Below, in pieces: positions 51,771 through 63,756 of a DNA stretch of 64,000 nt; the first letter of the stretch is position 1, and every line of letters starts with the position of its first letter. The stretch comes from an uncultured Muribaculaceae bacterium (GTDB lineage: Bacteria; Bacteroidota; Bacteroidia; Bacteroidales; Muribaculaceae), in NCBI GenBank assembly GCA_905233845.1, contig CAJOFH010000005.1, forward strand, positions 1-64,000, given 5' to 3'. The notes under the pieces were generated by a model that saw only the letters and a program-made list of their open reading frames with translations, made no database searches and was not told where the DNA came from. The position numbers and the translations under genes are program-made.

Positions 51771-53870
51771 CTATTTCTTGAACTCTGGTGGTTGAATTGT
51801 GTCTTGTTCAGGTTCATTTGTCGAGGGCTTGTCTTGTTCCTCGCAAGGTCTTTCGTCCTCGCTTGTGTTTTCATTCTCGTTGGTGGCTTCGTTTGTGGTT
51901 GTCACAGTTTCTTCGTTTTCCTCTTTCTTAGAGGGGGAGTTGTTCTCGCCATCAAGAATGTCGAGGCGTGAGGTCCATTTGCGCTTGCCGAAGATTTTCT
52001 CGGCGTCTTCGGTGTAGATTACCTCGCGCTCGAGTAGCAATTGTGCAAGAGCGTGGTGTCCCTCGGTGTATTCCTCAAGGATTTCGCGTGCACGCTGGTA
52101 CTCTTGGTCGATAATGGCTTGTACCTCTTTGTCGATTTTCTCGGCACGCTCCTCGCTATAGGGCTTAGAGAAACCGTAGTTCTCGCTGCTGTCGTAGTAG
52201 GACACGTTAGGCAGCTCACTACTCATACCGTAGTAGGTGACCATGGCATAGGCAATCTTTGTCGCGCGTTCGAGGTCATTTAGGGCTCCAGTGTCGATGA
52301 TGCCCAAGAACATCTCCTCAGCGACACGACCAGCCATGAGTGAGCATATTTTGTCGAGCAGAGCCTGTCGAGGAGTAATCTGTCGCTCCTCAGGCATATA
52401 CCAAGCTGCGCCCAGCGCTTTCCCACGAGGCACAATAGTGACTTTCACAAGTGGGTCCCCATATTTTAGGTGCCAGCTCACGGTAGCGTGTCCTGCCTCA
52501 TGAACGGCGATTGAGTTTCGCTCTTCTTCGGTCATCACCTTGGAACGCTTCTCGAGACCGCCAATGATGCGGTCGATGGCGTTGTTGAAGTCCTGCTTCT
52601 GCACTGCCACCTTATTGTTGCGTGCAGCGATAAGAGCCGCCTCATTGCACACGTTGGCGATGTCGGCACCCGAGAAACCAGGAGTCTGACGTGATAGCAT
52701 GTCGAGGTCGACGCTACCGTCGGTCTTCACACCGCGCAGGTGAACTTGGAATATCTCTTTACGGTCATTGAGTTCGGGAAGATCAACATAGATTTGACGG
52801 TCAAAACGTCCAGCACGAAGCAGAGCCTTGTCGAGGATGTCGACGCGGTTGGTTGCAGCGAGAATGATTATTCCGCTATTGGTGCCAAAACCATCCATCT
52901 CAGTGAGCAACTGGTTGAGAGTGCTCTCGCGCTCGTCGTTGCCGCCCATGTTGGGGTTCTTGCCACGTGCGCGTCCCACGGCATCAATCTCGTCGATGAA
53001 GATGATGCATGGAGCTTTGTCCTTGGCTTGCTTGAAGAGGTCACGCACACGCGATGCTCCTACGCCCACAAACATCTCGACGAAATCACTACCCGAGAGT
53101 GAGAAGAAAGGAACATCGGCCTCTCCAGCTACCGCCTTAGCGAGCAAAGTTTTACCTGTTCCTGGAGGACCCACAAGCAGTGCACCCTTAGGAATCTTTC
53201 CACCCAGGTTGGTGTAACGCTGTGGGCTCTTGAGGAAGTCGACAATCTCAGCCACCTCGGTTTTTGCCTCGGCAAGTCCAGCTACATCTTTGAATGTGAC
53301 CTTAGTTTGGTCATTTTTGTCAAAGAGCTTCGCCTTCGACTTGCCAACGCTGAAGATGCCACCTCCACCAGCGCCACCCGCCATGCGCCGTGTCATCCAG
53401 AACCAAAACAGGATTAATAGCAAGATGGGTCCAAAACCCCAAATCCAATTGCTGATATCGCTTGCAGTGGCATATCGCACAGGTCCGTTGTATATGTTTG
53501 ACGAGCCAAGTGTGTCGATGAAGTCTTCAAACTTCTCGTTCGAAGGAATTTGAGTGGAAATATAGGGTGTGGAGTGTTGAGTACGCTTGACGTCCTTGAA
53601 CATGACGTTTGCAAGAGAGTCCTTAAGGAAAGCGTTAGCTTCCTGTTTGTTGCTATAAACGACGATGCTGTCGACACCTCCATTGGCAACGTATTCCTTG
53701 AATTTAGTCCAGGAGACGTCTTTGCTAGTAGTCATGTCGTTGCTCCAGTATATGCCGAGGATAATCGCCATGATTATGGCATACATCCAGATTATGTTGA
53801 ACTTAGGTTTCTTACCTCGGTTGCTGTTTCCAGTCTTGTTGTCGTTGCTGCCGAAAATGTTGTTCTTCAT
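51771..53870 (-). CDS. ftsH: ATP-dependent zinc metalloprotease FtsH
   Basis: A 699-residue membrane AAA protease. Two membrane segments (about 25-42 and 145-160) frame a periplasmic domain. The AAA module has Walker A GPPGTGKT (234-241), Walker B FIDEID (291-296) and the second region of homology. The protease zinc motif is HEAGH (457-461). The C-terminal 60 residues are rich in Glu, Asn and Thr and probably disordered. It degrades misfolded membrane proteins and short-lived regulators. It is 61 bases behind rsfS on the same strand and is probably driven by the rsfS promoter. Confidence 0.97.
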   Translation of the reverse strand: MKNNIFGSNDNKTGNSNRGKKPKFNIIWMYAIIMAIILGIYWSNDMTTSKDVSWTKFKEYVANGGVDSIVVYSNKQEANAFLKDSLANVMFKDVKRTQHSTPYISTQIPSNEKFEDFIDTLGSSNIYNGPVRYATASDISNWIWGFGPILLLILFWFWMTRRMAGGAGGGGIFSVGKSKAKLFDKNDQTKVTFKDVAGLAEAKTEVAEIVDFLKSPQRYTNLGGKIPKGALLVGPPGTGKTLLAKAVAGEADVPFFSLSGSDFVEMFVGVGASRVRDLFKQAKDKAPCIIFIDEIDAVGRARGKNPNMGGNDERESTLNQLLTEMDGFGTNSGIIILAATNRVDILDKALLRAGRFDRQIYVDLPELNDRKEIFQVHLRGVKTDGSVDLDMLSRQTPGFSGADIANVCNEAALIAARNNKVAVQKQDFNNAIDRIIGGLEKRSKVMTEEERNSIAVHEAGHATVSWHLKYGDPLVKVTIVPRGKALGAAWYMPEERQITPRQALLDKICSLMAGRVAEEMFLGIIDTGALNDLERATKIAYAMVTYYGMSSELPNVSYYDSSENYGFSKPYSEERAEKIDKEVQAIIDQEYQRAREILEEYTEGHHALAQLLLEREVIYTEDAEKIFGKRKWTSRLDILDGENNSPSKKEENEETVTTTNEATNENENTSEDERPCEEQDKPSTNEPEQDTIQPPEFKK

Positions 53871-53931
53871 TATTCGTTAGGTTATCGGGGCGCGCCGGTG
53901 ATTAACGTGCCCAAGTGGTGAAAATGATAAG

Positions 53932-54291
53932 TCAGTCGAGATTGGGAATGCTTTTGATATCGGCATCGGCCCAAAGCTCTTCGAGGTTGTAACGCTCGCG
54001 CTCCTCGGGAAGGAAAATATGAGCAAAAACCGTGCCATAGTCAATCACTATCCATTGCGAGTTGAGGTATCCGTCATAATTTGACGGTTTAAGTCCTGTT
54101 TTTTGTTGAACATATTCTCGTACGCTGTCGGCGATTGCCTCCACTTGAATCTTAGTGTTTCCAGTTCCTATCACAAAACCAGTGGTGGTTGCGTACTCGA
54201 GTTTGCTTAGGTCGATGTGAACGATGTCACGTCCTTTCTTTTCTTGAATCCCTTCGATTATGCGTTGAATGAGTTCGTTGGTTTCGGTCAT
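53932..54291 (-). CDS. rsfS: Ribosome silencing factor RsfS
   Basis: A 119-residue protein of the RsfS/DUF143 family: DIVHIDLSKLEYATTTGFVIGTGNTKIQVEAIAD and WIVIDYGTVFAHIFLPEERERYNLEELWADA. It binds ribosomal protein L14 and blocks subunit joining in slow growth. The gene begins the rsfS-ftsH unit under a complete promoter at 54320-54350. Confidence 0.95.
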   Translation of the reverse strand: MTETNELIQRIIEGIQEKKGRDIVHIDLSKLEYATTTGFVIGTGNTKIQVEAIADSVREYVQQKTGLKPSNYDGYLNSQWIVIDYGTVFAHIFLPEERERYNLEELWADADIKSIPNLD

Positions 54292-54319
54292 GAATTAAAA
54301 GTTATATACTATTAAAACA

Positions 54320-54350
54320 CAAAGGTAAAACATTTATTATATTTTGCCAA
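54320..54350 (-). promoter_or_regulatory. Promoter of rsfS-ftsH
   Basis: On the minus strand TTG (54350-54348), a 20-base spacer and TACCTTTG (54327-54320) match the consensus, about 28 bases before the rsfS start codon. Confidence 0.83.
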
Positions 54351-54360
54351 AAAAAAGATG

Positions 54361-54403
54361 AAAAAACATCGCCGGCTGTTGCAAATCTTACAGCTGGCGA
54401 TGT
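54361..54403 (-). terminator. Intrinsic terminator of the DUF3127 gene
   Basis: ACATCGCCGGCTGT (54366-54379) pairs with ACAGCTGGCGATGT (54390-54403), one G-U pair, with a U run on the minus strand (A run 54361-54366). It lies just upstream of the rsfS promoter. Confidence 0.88.
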
Positions 54404-54432
54404 TGAGTGAATGTAACGATGCGTGCCACTTG

Positions 54433-54816
54433 TTAGAAAGGCAGATCGTCTTCTTGTGTTTGCTCAAAAGTGGTGTCGCTCACAGCGGGAGCTACGGGAG
54501 CGGGAGCATCGTTAACAGGAGGTTGTGCTGTTGTGGTTGCAGCAGTGGCATCGATTTTCTCTGCCTTCCAACCGCGTATGTCGGTGTAGTAACGTCCTTG
54601 ATACTCGCGGCATTCAATGTCGAAGCTGAGGTTTATCATGTCGCCCACGTTCAATGGGTACTGGTCGGCGCGGTCGCCAAAGAAATCGAAGTATATCTTG
54701 CGGGGGAAACTATCGAGAGTCTCAAGCAAGTAATTCTGCTTTTTCCATGGGTTGCCTGCCTTTGAGGTGCCACTTTGAAGTTCAAACTTCTGTATAATCT
54801 TACCTTTTACTTCCAT
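54433..54816 (-). CDS. DUF3127-family protein
   Basis: A 127-residue soluble protein. The first 85 residues fit DUF3127, an OB-fold-like Bacteroidetes family: MEVKGKIIQKFELQSGTSKAG, NYLLETLDSFPRKIYFDFFGD and LSFDIECREYQGRYYTDIRGW. A Pro/Ala/Thr-rich linker and an acidic tip (TQEDDLPF) follow. That end resembles the acidic C-terminal tip of single-stranded DNA-binding proteins (DDxPF), which supports a nucleic-acid role, though none has been shown as far as I know. A -7-like TACCTTTG lies at 54870-54877 on this strand. Confidence 0.85.
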   Translation of the reverse strand: MEVKGKIIQKFELQSGTSKAGNPWKKQNYLLETLDSFPRKIYFDFFGDRADQYPLNVGDMINLSFDIECREYQGRYYTDIRGWKAEKIDATAATTTAQPPVNDAPAPVAPAVSDTTFEQTQEDDLPF

Positions 54817-54988
54817 TTTTGCTATGTTTGATTAGTGTGTTATGATTACATGTTATATGAATTGTGGTGCAAAGGTAATCATTCATTTTGTTTAATAAAA
54901 ATAATGCGGCGTGAAATTATTAACAATTTCGTTTTTTAACCCAAACCGCTGATTTTGGTTTAAGTGAATACCAGCTGGTATTGAGAGT

Positions 54989-55024
54989 AAAAAAATCAGC
55001 CTTGCGCCAAAACGCAAGGCTGAT
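54989..55024 (-). terminator. Intrinsic terminator of the amidase gene
   Basis: ATCAGCCTTGCG (54995-55006) pairs with CGCAAGGCTGAT (55013-55024), a perfect 12-bp stem followed on the minus strand by seven U. Confidence 0.93.
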
Positions 55025-55053
55025 AGTAGTGAAGAGGGAAGAGTGAAGTTGTT

Positions 55054-57591
55054 TTAGTTTCCTAGCAGGATGTTGTAAATGAAGGTGATATCGCCTGCAG
55101 TGATGTTGCCGTCGGCATCTTGGTCGCCATTGACAATTGAACTGCTGTCACCGTTAAGCAGGAAGTTGTAAAGTGCTGTGATATCGGCACTGGTTACGTT
55201 TCCGTCGCCGTCTACATCTCCAGCCATCACATCTCCAGCGGGCATGTCATTAACATTTGCAGTTTGTACTGCTGTGCGGTCATAATGAACATACTTGATG
55301 TTGTCAAACAAGATGTCACCATCCCATGCCTGAACTGGCAGCAATTCACCGTCGTCGTCATATTCCTCGTCGGTGTTGTAGTGACGCAGGTAGAAGGAGT
55401 CGTAGCACCACTTCTGTGCGGAGCCAACAGTCTCGCCCTCACCGGTGAAGTGAACAAATGGTTCGTTGTATATGTCGAATGCCATGGTCTTCCAGCCACG
55501 GAAATCGAGCACTACATGCTCGTTTTGGATAAGGCCTGAAGCTCCAGAGCCGTTGAGGCGCACCATGTGGCACACTTGGTTGTTGGAACCGTCGGCAAAT
55601 ACCTCACACTGCAGCACAGCGTTGTAGCTGTCGGTGTTGTAGTGGTTTTGATCGTAGCTGCGGTACTCGCGAATCTGCCATGGACCGTCGCAGTCTTGGT
55701 TGAACTCATAGTGGAGTTGGTAGGACTTGGTGAGGTCGGTGCGGCTCGTGGTATTGCTAAGTGCTATGTAGTTAGAGTTGGCTTCAGCTACACCGTCCTT
55801 AGATGTGGTGTGGGTAGTAGAACCCGAGCCGTCGGGACTCCACCAGTGGTTCAATGCTGAGCCGTCCTCAATCATAGTGTAGTCGAGCACTGGACGATAC
55901 TCGGTCATGAAGCGGACATACTTCTTGATTGTGCTTGTGTTGCCCGAGAGGTCGGTGAATGTGCCGTTAATTTTGAAACGGTAGGTCTTGTCGAGCTTGA
56001 GGTCGGCATTAGGATAGAAGTGAACAACCGAAGCGTCACGAACTACCATGTGGGTGATGCGGCCTTCCACTGTTTCACCATCGGCACACTCAAGAACAAT
56101 CATCTCGGTGGCATTGTCATCGTTCCAAGCAAGCTCCTCGTTAAACTCAACACGGATAGCGGGACGCAGCGTGTAGAGCATTGTCTCACCCTCTACAGGA
56201 GTGGTATTAGCAATGTAGGGAGCCTCAAGGTCGGCTGGCACGGTCATGAAGTTGAACACGTAGTTGCCGCCTTCTTCGCCATCACCATCGCCGTCGAGCA
56301 GCTGGTTGGTCTGTGAGTTGCGGGCAATAGAGCCATCAATTGTTATGGTGTAACTCATGTCGTCGAGCAGTTGGTTGAGAACCACACGTAGAGTGTAATC
56401 GTTATCCCACGAAAGTGTTACGTTGCCGTTGTGGTTGATTGAGAATGCTTGCTCAACGCTCTCGCGGTTCATGTTACGTGAGAAGGTGATAATCATGTCA
56501 TTTATAATCTTCACAGCATCGGGATTACTGATGCTGTTTGATGAAACCACAGCAGGTGCGTTGGAGGTAAGTTCCACATTTGCCCATGTCACGTTGTCGC
56601 CAGAGAGCCCTTGAGTGTCGTAGTTCAGGGTTACGGTTCTTGTTGCGCTGGTATAGCCAGGGCAGGTGTAGGTGATTTCATAGGTCTCACCTGGAGTTAA
56701 ACCTTCGAAGAGGAAGAATCCATTATGCACAAGGTCTTTGCTGTTCACATAGTTGTGGAAGAGCGACTCGTAGCTGTCGGTAACGATAGTTTGACCGTTA
56801 CATGTCACGGAAACATTATCGATGGGTTGTCCGTTCTCACTGTTTTTCACAACGCCAGCGAGCATCACCTTCTCAGGACGATCAAGGTTGCGATATTCCA
56901 TGATAGAGCGGAATGTGCCGAATGCCTCCAAGCGCTTGTAGCTCTCGTTGATGTTGAGGGCCTGTTGCATCGACAATGTGTGGAATCCTCCTTCGCTCAG
57001 CAGTGAGGCCATGTTGGTGCGACGGTTCACCGAGAGGTAGGGATATTGGTTGGTGTGAGTAGTGGGTGTGGGGTCATACCAGCAACGGTCGTACCAGTTC
57101 CCACGAGTTGTGGTCTCATACATCACACTGGTGAGGTTTGGTGTAAGGATGTCTCCGTAGGCTTTGCCACCATGAGGAGTTTTCTCTATCTCAACCCCGT
57201 TTTTACGCCATCCTCCAAAGAGCATTAGGGTGCTGTTGGTGTTTCCGCCGGCATCACTATGGATGGAGTAGAAGAAGTCAGCTCCCCAGGCGTTAGCCAT
57301 GTCGGAACGTTCCTCGAGGCTCACCTCGGTGTTGTCATCCTCACGGGTCATCTGGATGTTTTGTGTAGTGGCAGTGGTATACTGCATGAGGTATTCACGT
57401 GTGGCGAGTCCAACACGAAGCACCTTTTGTGCTTCGGTATAGCCATACATACCCATGTTTTCGGTCTTGCTGTGACCTGGGTCAATCCATAGCTTGAAGT
57501 CGCCCCAGTCAGCTTGTTCTTGTGCGTTAATCGCTGGAATTGCGAAGCAGCCAATAGCAGCCACAATCGCTAATTTAGTAAAGATTTTCAT
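55054..57591 (-). CDS. Secreted N-acetylmuramoyl-L-alanine amidase-like protein with dockerin
   Basis: From the ATG at 57591 (MKIFTKLAIVAAIGC) this is an 845-residue protein with a signal peptide (about 1-23). An amidase_3 domain (about 30-215) has the full set of likely zinc and catalytic residues: H40 in WIDPGHS, E53 in YTEAQ, H111 in SIHSDAGG and E200 in LLSEGGFHT. Then come a carboxypeptidase-like or Ig domain (about 230-340), one or two Ig-like domains (350-575, one with the Big_5 look), a carbohydrate-binding-like region (580-780) and two dockerin calcium loops (about 790-845). Substrate may be peptidoglycan. A TTG at 57603 overlapping the previous gene is an alternative start. Confidence 0.82.
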   Translation of the reverse strand: MKIFTKLAIVAAIGCFAIPAINAQEQADWGDFKLWIDPGHSKTENMGMYGYTEAQKVLRVGLATREYLMQYTTATTQNIQMTREDDNTEVSLEERSDMANAWGADFFYSIHSDAGGNTNSTLMLFGGWRKNGVEIEKTPHGGKAYGDILTPNLTSVMYETTTRGNWYDRCWYDPTPTTHTNQYPYLSVNRRTNMASLLSEGGFHTLSMQQALNINESYKRLEAFGTFRSIMEYRNLDRPEKVMLAGVVKNSENGQPIDNVSVTCNGQTIVTDSYESLFHNYVNSKDLVHNGFFLFEGLTPGETYEITYTCPGYTSATRTVTLNYDTQGLSGDNVTWANVELTSNAPAVVSSNSISNPDAVKIINDMIITFSRNMNRESVEQAFSINHNGNVTLSWDNDYTLRVVLNQLLDDMSYTITIDGSIARNSQTNQLLDGDGDGEEGGNYVFNFMTVPADLEAPYIANTTPVEGETMLYTLRPAIRVEFNEELAWNDDNATEMIVLECADGETVEGRITHMVVRDASVVHFYPNADLKLDKTYRFKINGTFTDLSGNTSTIKKYVRFMTEYRPVLDYTMIEDGSALNHWWSPDGSGSTTHTTSKDGVAEANSNYIALSNTTSRTDLTKSYQLHYEFNQDCDGPWQIREYRSYDQNHYNTDSYNAVLQCEVFADGSNNQVCHMVRLNGSGASGLIQNEHVVLDFRGWKTMAFDIYNEPFVHFTGEGETVGSAQKWCYDSFYLRHYNTDEEYDDDGELLPVQAWDGDILFDNIKYVHYDRTAVQTANVNDMPAGDVMAGDVDGDGNVTSADITALYNFLLNGDSSSIVNGDQDADGNITAGDITFIYNILLGN

Positions 57592-57599
57592 AGCTGCTA

Positions 57600-58442
57600 T
57601 CAATAATTGAGGTTAATAATGTAAATAGCACCATCGGTGTCGTTGTCGAAGGCCAGTTTTGTGCCATCGGGCGATACTGCGATGGTGACTGGAATAGTCT
57701 CGCTGTTGGCGGTGATGTTGAAGTCATTGCCGTTGTCAACGTTCACACAGTAGATGTCGCTGCTCGTGAAGCGGTGACCGTCGTCGGCAATGAGAGTCAT
57801 CATCAGATAGTGGCTATCGGGAAGCCAAGATGGGTGTGAACCTTTGCCCAGGCTCTTAAGACCAGTGCCATCGGCGTTGCACACAAATAACCCCTTTGTC
57901 ACGATTTGGAATGCGATTTTTGTGCCATCGGGCGAGAGGGCAGGGTTAATAATCCATTTGCCAGCGTACTCGCTGAGTCCATCAATTATGCTGGTTGCAT
58001 TTTGTGGCTCATCGAGCATTGTTTGGAAGACATTAGTGGCACCTGTCATAGCCGAGAGCTTAAATGCTCGTGTGGGTTTTGCCACTTCTTGAATCTTTCC
58101 AGTGTTGGCATCTACACGCTCTATGCGTGTCATTCGCTTTTGGTTTTCGATAGAGTAGGGCATACTCAGAATAGTCTGATTGCTGTCCCAGTGCATTTGG
58201 TATCCTGCACCTGGTGCCGCCGACACTTGTCTGAGGTCAGTGCCATTGGCTTGTGCTACCCAGATACCAACGAAATTGTCGCCAGTAACTGCAATTTGTG
58301 AGCCGTCGGGTGACCATGTGGGCGCCATCAGTCCTTGCGACGACTTGATGAGTAGTTGAGGCTCACTCCACGCTGTGGGTTGTGCCAACATACTACCAAA
58401 AGACAGCACAACGGCTGCCGCAATGATTAGTTTTCTTTTCAT
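57600..58442 (-). CDS. TolB-like / PD40 beta-propeller secreted protein
   Basis: A 280-residue protein with a signal peptide (about 1-20). It has four or more WD40-like PD40 repeats of the kind APTWSPDGSQIAV, NPALSPDGTKIAFQI, HPSWLPDSHYLMM and IAVSPDGTKLAFDN, which build a TolB-type propeller. It probably binds proteins or cell-wall material in the periplasm or outside. It is directly upstream of the amidase gene with a gap of 8 bases, so the two act from one transcript. A promoter is seen at 58526-58555. Confidence 0.83.
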   Translation of the reverse strand: MKRKLIIAAAVVLSFGSMLAQPTAWSEPQLLIKSSQGLMAPTWSPDGSQIAVTGDNFVGIWVAQANGTDLRQVSAAPGAGYQMHWDSNQTILSMPYSIENQKRMTRIERVDANTGKIQEVAKPTRAFKLSAMTGATNVFQTMLDEPQNATSIIDGLSEYAGKWIINPALSPDGTKIAFQIVTKGLFVCNADGTGLKSLGKGSHPSWLPDSHYLMMTLIADDGHRFTSSDIYCVNVDNGNDFNITANSETIPVTIAVSPDGTKLAFDNDTDGAIYIINLNY

Positions 58443-58525
58443 TGGCTCTTCTTGTGTTAATTGGTTATTAATTGTTGATTTGTTATGTAAAATGATAGTT
58501 GTTGCAATGCTTTTTATTTCATTTG

Positions 58526-58555
58526 CTAAGGTAGTGCTAAATTTTGGATTGACAA
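58526..58555 (-). promoter_or_regulatory. Promoter of the propeller-amidase operon
   Basis: On the minus strand TTG (58555-58553), a 19-base spacer and TACCTTAG (58533-58526) match the consensus with one change in the -7 element. The start codon is about 75 bases further on. Confidence 0.6.
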
Positions 58556-58714
58556 AATATTTTTAGATTTTTTTTAAAAATACCAAGAAGATGGCATGAA
58601 ATGAAGATTTTTCACTATAAAAGATTTCCGTATTCCCATTAAAGTGTTCTGTTTTGCCCTAAAAGGACGTTTTTACTCCTTTCTTTTCTTTGTGTATTAA
58701 ACTAAATTATTACA

Positions 58715-58745
58715 TTTGCGTCAAATTTGCGGTGTGATACCTTTG
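58715..58745 (+). promoter_or_regulatory. Promoter of the small barrel-protein gene
   Basis: TTTG at 58715-58718, a 19-base spacer and TACCTTTG at 58738-58745 fit the consensus. A second -7-like TACATTTG overlaps the -33 element (58711-58718). The location rules out the upstream part of the open frame at 58727 as coding. Confidence 0.7.
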
Positions 58746-58798
58746 TGGTAACACCACTTGCAAAAGAAAAAAACGAGTTTTATAGATATTTAATTCAT

Positions 58799-59416
58799 AT
58801 GATTATGAAGAAAATTGCTATCGCACTTATGTGCATGATTTTGGCCAGTGGTGCAGCCATGGCGCAGCCAGAGAAGAAATTCACTTTTGGACCAAAGATT
58901 GGTGTTGACTACACTCACTACTGGGGCAAGAAAGTAGATCATAGTGGTGTTGTGAATTACCAGGCTGGTGTGTTCTTTGAGTATCTCGTTGCAGACAGGT
59001 TTGCTATTGCTCCTGAGGTTGTATTTGCGGCTCAAGGTGGTAAGTATGATGAAATAAAGGACATAGAAGGGGATAATGTTAAGACCACTGTTACCGACAA
59101 CGTTAACTATATAAACATCCCATTAATGTTCAAATTCTATGTTGTTCCATCACTTAGTATTGATTTTGGCCCACAATTGGGAATTAATGTTTATAGTAAA
59201 TGGTCGGAGGATCCAAAAGTTTCTAACCCACCTTCTGGTAGCATGAAAGAAGATACCAAGTCAATAGACTTCGGTCTTGGTCTCGGTTTGACCTACAACA
59301 TTACCGATGGCGTGTTTGTACAGGGGCGCTACACTATGGGTATGACCAAGGTATTTAAGAATGCAGGCAACGACAAGAATGGCAATGCTCAAATCGCAAT
59401 TGGCTACCGCTTCTAA
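58799..59416 (+). CDS. Small outer-membrane beta-barrel protein (PorT/OMP_b-brl type)
   Basis: From the ATG at 58799 (or the second ATG at 58805, MKKIAIALMCMIL) this is a protein of about 205 residues with a signal peptide ending near AMAQ. The mature part has alternating strands typical of an eight-stranded barrel: FGPKIGVDYTHYWG, YQAGVFFEYLVADRFAIAPEVVFA, INIPLMFKFYVVPSLSIDFGPQLG and a C-terminal aromatic residue (QIAIGYRF), the outer-membrane sorting signal. Function is unknown; such small porin-like proteins are common in Bacteroidetes. A terminator follows. Confidence 0.85.
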   Translation: MIMKKIAIALMCMILASGAAMAQPEKKFTFGPKIGVDYTHYWGKKVDHSGVVNYQAGVFFEYLVADRFAIAPEVVFAAQGGKYDEIKDIEGDNVKTTVTDNVNYINIPLMFKFYVVPSLSIDFGPQLGINVYSKWSEDPKVSNPPSGSMKEDTKSIDFGLGLGLTYNITDGVFVQGRYTMGMTKVFKNAGNDKNGNAQIAIGYRF

Positions 59417-59448
59417 TTAAAGCTTCAGAATTTAAAAGAACAAATGAA

Positions 59449-59480
59449 AGTGCCTGGGCAATAAGCCTAGGTGCTTTTTT
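59449..59480 (+). terminator. Intrinsic terminator after the barrel-protein gene
   Basis: AGTGCCTGGGC (59449-59459) pairs with GCCTAGGTGCT (59465-59475), with three G-U pairs, followed by a T run to 59480. Confidence 0.82.
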
Positions 59481-59613
59481 GCAACCATTAATGGTAAGGT
59501 TTGCGTAAAGAATAGATTATTTCTTTTTCTAAAATAGTCTATATATAAAAAAATAAGAGTAATTTTGCACCATAAATCAATTAAATAACTTATATATTAA
59601 TAAAACATTGACT

Positions 59614-60837
59614 ATGAAGAAAATTATTACTCTTTCTGTTGTTGCATTGCTTGCAATGATTGGGCTTAAGGCTCAAGCTACTATGTACTTGGTGGGCGAA
59701 GGCTTTAATGGCTGGACTACCACAGGTAACGTTGAGATGACCTTTGACGGTGATAGCATCTACTCATGGGAGGGAGATTTGACCGCTGGTTCGTCTTTTG
59801 CATTCTTCCGTGACACCGAGGACTGGGGTTCACAACGTGGTCCTGCTACTAGCGATGGTTCTGCTCCTACTGGCGATTGGGAGGAGACTGTTTCGATGGG
59901 TGCTTGGAAATTGACAGCCTCTGGCTCCTACATCATCCAATACAATTACAATACCGACCAGGCTAAGATTGCTCTTACCGAGGAGCCAGTCTTTAACCCT
60001 GCCCAGCGTAGGTTTGCCGTTACTGGTTCTGCCTTTGGCGGTTGGAATATGCCTCCCGCAGGCAATCAGACTTTTGCCAACAATGGTGATGGCACCTACA
60101 CTATGGAATTTGAAGGTGCAACAGCCGGCGACTTTAAGCTCTCAAGCATTAGCAGTAACGAATTATTTACCGATAACTGGGGCTTGTTTGATGCTGGTGT
60201 AATGGGCGCAAGCAATCTCGTTGTGGGCGACAACGAGCTCTCTACTTCTTATGGTACAGCCAATATGCACTTCCCCGTTAGTGGCAATGTCACTCTCACC
60301 ATCAGTAATGTAACTGCAACTAGCTGTACTCTCAACATTACCTTGAATGAGGAAGTTGTTCCCGATAAGGCTTATTACTTGATAGGCGAGTTTAACGGTT
60401 GGAATGATGATACTAAGGTTCCCTTTGTTGAGAATGATAGCGTGTTTACTTTGACTCAAACATTCAGTGGAGAGTTCAAAATTAAAGACGAGAACGGCAA
60501 CTGGCTTGGTGGAGGTGTAACACTCACCGAGGAAAACCCCAGCGTTACTTTGGTTGACGGTGGCAATTTGGTCCTCGCCGAGGAGAAAGAGTACACACTC
60601 ACCATTGAGAACGGTGTACTTACTGTTACCTTCCCATCAATAGTTGATCCCGAGACACCAGGTGATGTAGATGGTGACGGAGTAGTTACCAGTGCCGATA
60701 TTACAGCACTTTATAACTACCTGCTCAACAATGATTCAAGTTGCATTGTAAATGGCGATGTTGATAAAGATGGCTTTATCACTAGTGCAGATGTGACAAG
60801 TGTCTATAACATCCTGCTCGGCAATGGGTCGAAATAA
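59614..60837 (+). CDS. SusE/SusF-like starch-binding-type protein with dockerin
   Basis: From the ATG at 59614 (MKKIITLSVVALLAM) this is a 407-residue secreted protein with a signal peptide (to about LKAQA). It has two or three E-set domains of the SusE/SusF kind, marked by YLVGEGFNGW, AVTGSAFGGWNMPP and YLIGEFNGWND. There is no lipobox Cys, unlike true SusE/F lipoproteins. The C-terminus is a pair of dockerin calcium loops (DVDGDGVVTSADITALYNYLL and DVDKDGFITSADVTSVYNILL). It probably binds a glucan or other glycan outside the cell. It stands alone, not in a SusCD locus. A -7-like TAATTTTG lies near 59560. Confidence 0.82.
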   Translation: MKKIITLSVVALLAMIGLKAQATMYLVGEGFNGWTTTGNVEMTFDGDSIYSWEGDLTAGSSFAFFRDTEDWGSQRGPATSDGSAPTGDWEETVSMGAWKLTASGSYIIQYNYNTDQAKIALTEEPVFNPAQRRFAVTGSAFGGWNMPPAGNQTFANNGDGTYTMEFEGATAGDFKLSSISSNELFTDNWGLFDAGVMGASNLVVGDNELSTSYGTANMHFPVSGNVTLTISNVTATSCTLNITLNEEVVPDKAYYLIGEFNGWNDDTKVPFVENDSVFTLTQTFSGEFKIKDENGNWLGGGVTLTEENPSVTLVDGGNLVLAEEKEYTLTIENGVLTVTFPSIVDPETPGDVDGDGVVTSADITALYNYLLNNDSSCIVNGDVDKDGFITSADVTSVYNILLGNGSK

Positions 60838-60892
60838 CTGTAAGGTAATGAAGATTGTTAAGTAACACTTCGTTTTTTAAGAAAACAAAATG

Positions 60893-60922
60893 AATGCGCT
60901 CTGGCAATTGCTCGAGCGCATT
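60893..60922. terminator. Weak hairpin between the SusE/F-like gene and clpB
   Basis: AATGCGCTC (60893-60901) pairs with GAGCGCATT (60914-60922) in a 9-bp stem with a short T-rich tail. The flanking genes are convergent. Confidence 0.6.
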
Positions 60923-60965
60923 TCTTACGATTTTGACTAATAATGAATTGTACCTTATTCATTTT

Positions 60966-63554
<2,589 letters not shown>

Positions 63555-63669
63555 TGTGTTTTCTCCTTTCTGCACCACTATTATGCAAAGCTGAGACCAA
63601 TAGGCTTGTGTCGGGATAAATGACAGAATTTCAGTATTTTACTTAAGGAAATGTGACAAAATGTCAAGG

Positions 63670-63700
63670 AGCGGTTATCGTACTTAGTACGGTAGCCGCT
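63670..63700. terminator. Hairpin terminator upstream of clpB
   Basis: AGCGGTTATCGTAC (63670-63683) pairs with GTACGGTAGCCGCT (63687-63700) with two wobble positions, and a short T run follows on the plus strand. It lies about 57 bases past the stop of the minus-strand gene at 63757, so it probably ends that transcript, although the U run on that strand is weak. Confidence 0.6.
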
Positions 63701-63756
63701 TTTGTGTGATAAAGGTAAGAACTTTAGCTTATAAAAGCTATAGTCTATTGTTATTT

